A DNA stretch of 64,000 bases from Klebsiella michiganensis (GTDB taxonomy: Bacteria; Pseudomonadota; Gammaproteobacteria; Enterobacterales; Enterobacteriaceae), in the NCBI RefSeq assembly GCF_002925905.1, contig NZ_PRDB01000014.1:124001-188000 (forward strand). The letters run 5' to 3'. Below the pieces are notes generated by a model. The model made no database searches and was not told the DNA's origin. It was given only the letters and a program-made list of their open reading frames with translations. The translations under genes were made by a program, and so were the position numbers. Position 1 is the first letter of the stretch. Every line of letters begins with the position of its first letter. Of the stretch, positions 61,410 to 64,000 are shown piece by piece.

Positions 61410-62242
61410 TGTTTGCAGTATCGACTAAACGCGTGCTGCCGGGCTTTACCTTAAGCCTCGGGACCAGCCTGCTGTTCGTCTGCCTGATCCTGTTGTTGCC
61501 GCTCAGCGCGCTGGTGATGCAGCTTGCCCAGATGAGCTGGGCGCAGTACTGGGACGTAGTGACCAACCCGCAGGTGGTGGCGGCCTATAAAGTGACGCTG
61601 CTGTCGGCGTTTGTCGCCTCCATTTTTAACGGCGTGTTCGGCCTGCTGATGGCGTGGATCTTAACCCGCTACCGCTTCCCGGGCCGCACGCTGCTTGATG
61701 CGCTGATGGATTTGCCGTTTGCGCTGCCGACGGCCGTTGCCGGCTTAACCCTCGCCTCGCTCTTCTCCGTGAACGGGTTGTACGGCGAGTGGCTGGCGAA
61801 ATTTGATATTAAAGTCACCTATACCTGGCTCGGTATCGCGGTGGCCATGGCCTTTACCAGCATCCCGTTTGTGGTGCGTACCGTGCAGCCGGTGCTGGAA
61901 GAGTTGGGTCCGGAATATGAAGAAGCGGCGGAAACCCTGGGCGCCACGCGCTGGCAGAGCTTTCGCAAGGTGGTGCTGCCGGAGCTCTCCCCGGCGCTGA
62001 TGGCGGGCGTTGCGCTGTCCTTTACCCGCAGCCTCGGTGAGTTCGGCGCGGTGATTTTTATCGCCGGCAACATTGCGTGGAAAACGGAAGTGACCTCGCT
62101 GATGATTTTTATCCGTTTGCAGGAGTTTGATTACCCGGCGGCGAGCGCGATTGCTTCGGTGATCCTCGCGGCCTCGCTGCTGCTGCTGTACTCGATTAAC
62201 ACTCTGCAAAGTCGCTTTGGTCGACGTGTGGTAGGTCACTGA
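61409..62242 (+). CDS. cysU: Sulfate/thiosulfate ABC permease CysU (CysT)
   Basis: CysU is one of two inner-membrane channel subunits of the sulfate/thiosulfate importer. The 277 residues equal E. coli CysT, with six helices and the cytoplasmic EAA loop EEAAETLGATRWQSFRKVVL (about 171-190) that docks with CysA. It overlaps both cysP and cysW at the stop and start codons. Confidence 0.96.
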   Translation: MFAVSTKRVLPGFTLSLGTSLLFVCLILLLPLSALVMQLAQMSWAQYWDVVTNPQVVAAYKVTLLSAFVASIFNGVFGLLMAWILTRYRFPGRTLLDALMDLPFALPTAVAGLTLASLFSVNGLYGEWLAKFDIKVTYTWLGIAVAMAFTSIPFVVRTVQPVLEELGPEYEEAAETLGATRWQSFRKVVLPELSPALMAGVALSFTRSLGEFGAVIFIAGNIAWKTEVTSLMIFIRLQEFDYPAASAIASVILAASLLLLYSINTLQSRFGRRVVGH

Positions 62243-63117
62243 TGGCGGAAGTTACGCAATTGAAGCGATACGATGCGCCCCGCATCAACTGGGGTAAATG
62301 GTTTCTGATCGGTGCGGGCGTGCTGGTTTCCGCCCTTATTCTCGTCGTGCCGACGATTTATATCTTCGTCCAGGCGTTCAGCAAGGGGCTGATGCCGGCG
62401 CTGGAAAACCTGGCGAACCCGGATATGCTGCACGCCATCTGGCTGACCGTGCTGATTGCATTGATCACCGTGCCGGTGAACCTGGTGTTCGGTACCCTGC
62501 TGGCGTGGCTGGTGACGCGCTTTAACTTCCCGGGACGTCAGCTGCTGCTGACCCTGCTGGATATTCCTTTTGCCGTGTCGCCGGTGGTGGCGGGCCTGGT
62601 TTATCTGCTCTTTTACGGCTCCAACGGGCCGCTGGGCGGCTGGCTGGATGAGCACAACCTGCAGATCATGTTTGCCTGGCCGGGCATGGTGCTGGTGACG
62701 GTCTTTGTGACCTGCCCGTTTGTGGTGCGCGAGCTGGTGCCGGTGATGTTAAGCCAGGGGAGCAACGAAGACGAAGCGGCGGTGCTGCTGGGCGCGTCAG
62801 GCTGGCAGATGTTCCGCCGCGTGACGCTGCCGAATATCCGCTGGGCGCTGCTTTACGGCGTGGTGCTGACCAACGCCCGCGCGATTGGCGAGTTTGGTGC
62901 CGTTTCCGTCGTCTCCGGCTCTATTCGCGGTGAAACCCTGTCGCTGCCGTTACAGATTGAGCTGCTGCAGCAGGACTACAACACCATCGGTTCGTTTACT
63001 GCCGCCGCGTTGCTGACGCTGATGGCTATTTTGACCCTGTTTTTGAAGAGTGTGGTGCAGTGGCGTTTAGAAAATCAGGAAAAACGTCAGCATCAGGAGG
63101 GAAATCATGAGCATTGA
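62242..63117 (+). CDS. cysW: Sulfate/thiosulfate ABC permease CysW
   Basis: CysW is the second channel subunit. The 291 residues equal E. coli CysW, with six helices and the EAA loop [20 protein letters not shown] (about 174-193). Its 3' end overlaps cysA by 11 bases. Confidence 0.96.
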   Translation: MAEVTQLKRYDAPRINWGKWFLIGAGVLVSALILVVPTIYIFVQAFSKGLMPALENLANPDMLHAIWLTVLIALITVPVNLVFGTLLAWLVTRFNFPGRQLLLTLLDIPFAVSPVVAGLVYLLFYGSNGPLGGWLDEHNLQIMFAWPGMVLVTVFVTCPFVVRELVPVMLSQGSNEDEAAVLLGASGWQMFRRVTLPNIRWALLYGVVLTNARAIGEFGAVSVVSGSIRGETLSLPLQIELLQQDYNTIGSFTAAALLTLMAILTLFLKSVVQWRLENQEKRQHQEGNHEH

Positions 63118-64000
63118 GATTGCCAATATTAAGAAGTCTTTTGGTCGCACCCAGGTGCTGAATGATATCTCGCTGGATATCCCTTCCGGACAAATGGTGG
63201 CGCTGCTCGGGCCGTCTGGCTCCGGTAAAACCACGCTGCTGCGTATTATCGCCGGGCTTGAGCATCAGACCAGCGGGCACATCCGCTTTCACGGCACCGA
63301 CGTGAGCCGTCTGCATGCCCGGGATCGCAAGGTGGGCTTTGTATTCCAGCATTACGCGCTGTTCCGCCATATGACCGTGTTCGACAATATTGCGTTTGGC
63401 CTGACCGTACTGCCGCGCCGCGAGCGCCCGAATGCGGCGGCCATCAAAGCGAAAGTGACCAAACTGCTGGAGATGGTACAGCTTGCGCATCTGGCGGATC
63501 GCTTTCCGGCGCAGCTCTCCGGCGGGCAGAAGCAGCGCGTGGCGCTGGCGCGTGCGTTAGCCGTTGAACCGCAGATACTGCTGCTGGATGAACCCTTCGG
63601 CGCGCTGGACGCCCAGGTGCGTAAAGAGCTGCGTCGCTGGCTGCGTCAGCTGCATGAAGAGCTGAAGTTCACCAGCGTCTTCGTCACCCACGATCAGGAA
63701 GAGGCGATGGAAGTTGCCGACCGCGTGGTAGTGATGAGCCAGGGCAACATTGAGCAGGTTGACGAGCCGGAGCAGCTCTGGCGCGAACCGGCGACCCGCT
63801 TTGTGCTGGAATTTATGGGCGAGGTGAACCGTCTGCAGGGCACCATTCGCGGCGGACAATTCCACGTGGGCGCGCACCGCTGGCCGCTGGGCTATACCTC
63901 CGCGCATCAGGGGCCGGTCGATCTGTTCCTGCGTCCGTGGGAAGTTGACGTGAGCCGCCGAACCAGCCTCGATTCACCGCTGCCGGTGCAGGTGCTGGAA
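63107..64000 (+). CDS. cysA: Sulfate/thiosulfate ABC ATPase CysA (cut by window edge)
   Basis: CysA powers the importer. The first 298 codons of about 365 are present: Walker [13 protein letters not shown] (36-47), Q-loop [12 protein letters not shown], signature [15 protein letters not shown], Walker [14 protein letters not shown] and the switch histidine in [11 protein letters not shown]. The regulatory C-terminal domain is only partly in the window. GGAGGGAAATC precedes the ATG at 63107. Confidence 0.96.
   Translation, partial: MSIEIANIKKSFGRTQVLNDISLDIPSGQMVALLGPSGSGKTTLLRIIAGLEHQTSGHIRFHGTDVSRLHARDRKVGFVFQHYALFRHMTVFDNIAFGLTVLPRRERPNAAAIKAKVTKLLEMVQLAHLADRFPAQLSGGQKQRVALARALAVEPQILLLDEPFGALDAQVRKELRRWLRQLHEELKFTSVFVTHDQEEAMEVADRVVVMSQGNIEQVDEPEQLWREPATRFVLEFMGEVNRLQGTIRGGQFHVGAHRWPLGYTSAHQGPVDLFLRPWEVDVSRRTSLDSPLPVQVLE

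Overview
The window is chromosomal DNA from a member of the Enterobacteriaceae. The order ppk-purNM-upp-uraA-hda-yfgD-bepA-perM-bcp-gcvR-dapA-bamC-purC-ypfJ-tmcA-ypfH-ypfN-dapE-yffB-acrD-aegA-nudK-ypfG-tktB-maeB-eut-hemF-amiA-ypeA-yfeZYX-cysPUWA is the E. coli K-12 order near 52-56 min, read in reverse. The GC-rich codon use, the bglK/6-phospho-beta-glucosidase pair and the GTAGCCCGGGCAAGGCG-type REPs suggest Klebsiella, Raoultella or a near relative rather than Escherichia. This is an inference from memory. Compared with E. coli, narQ, talA, the hyf operon and the ucpA-mur-yfeW block are missing from their usual places.

Region 1 (1-6600) is an accessory sugar-acid island between ppk and purN. 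It holds an unrecognised 557-residue protein, a GH105 unsaturated rhamnogalacturonyl hydrolase and a GPH-family transporter (the rhiN/rhiT pair), and a divergent cytoplasmic GH28 enzyme. Together they look like uptake and intracellular trimming of rhamnogalacturonan fragments. Region 2 (6600-13900) holds purMN with a PurR box, an inserted bglK-GH1 beta-glucoside operon with two AscG-type operators, upp-uraA with the UTP-sensing GATTTTTTTTG start, and hda starting at CTG. Region 3 (13900-24900) is housekeeping: BepA, PerM, Bcp, GcvR, DapA, BamC, PurC, YpfJ, TmcA and YpfH.

Region 4 (24870-26440) is the most striking part. A 1292-bp IS110-family element very like IS621 sits precisely at the CT core of a REP array. 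Its 5' noncoding end can be read as a complete bridge RNA. The target-binding loop contains a 10-nt copy of the flanking REP target, and the donor-binding loop contains an 8-nt copy of the element's right end. Circularisation would create a -35/-10 pair just upstream of this RNA. Region 5 (26495-40574) carries dapE, the small ypfM gene, acrD, aegA, nudK, ypfG, tktB and maeB.

Region 6 (40595-55572) is a full 17-gene ethanolamine utilisation operon (eutSPQTDMNEJGHABCLKR) with shell, enzyme, cofactor-recycling and regulator genes. eutB, the large subunit of ethanolamine ammonia-lyase, carries a one-base deletion after codon 29. If real, it should abolish ethanolamine deamination while the rest of the operon stays intact. 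Region 7 (55600-64000) holds hemF-amiA, ypeA-yfeZ, yfeY, yfeX and the sulfate/thiosulfate transporter cysPUWA, with cysA cut by the window end. No tRNA, rRNA, CRISPR array or prophage was seen.
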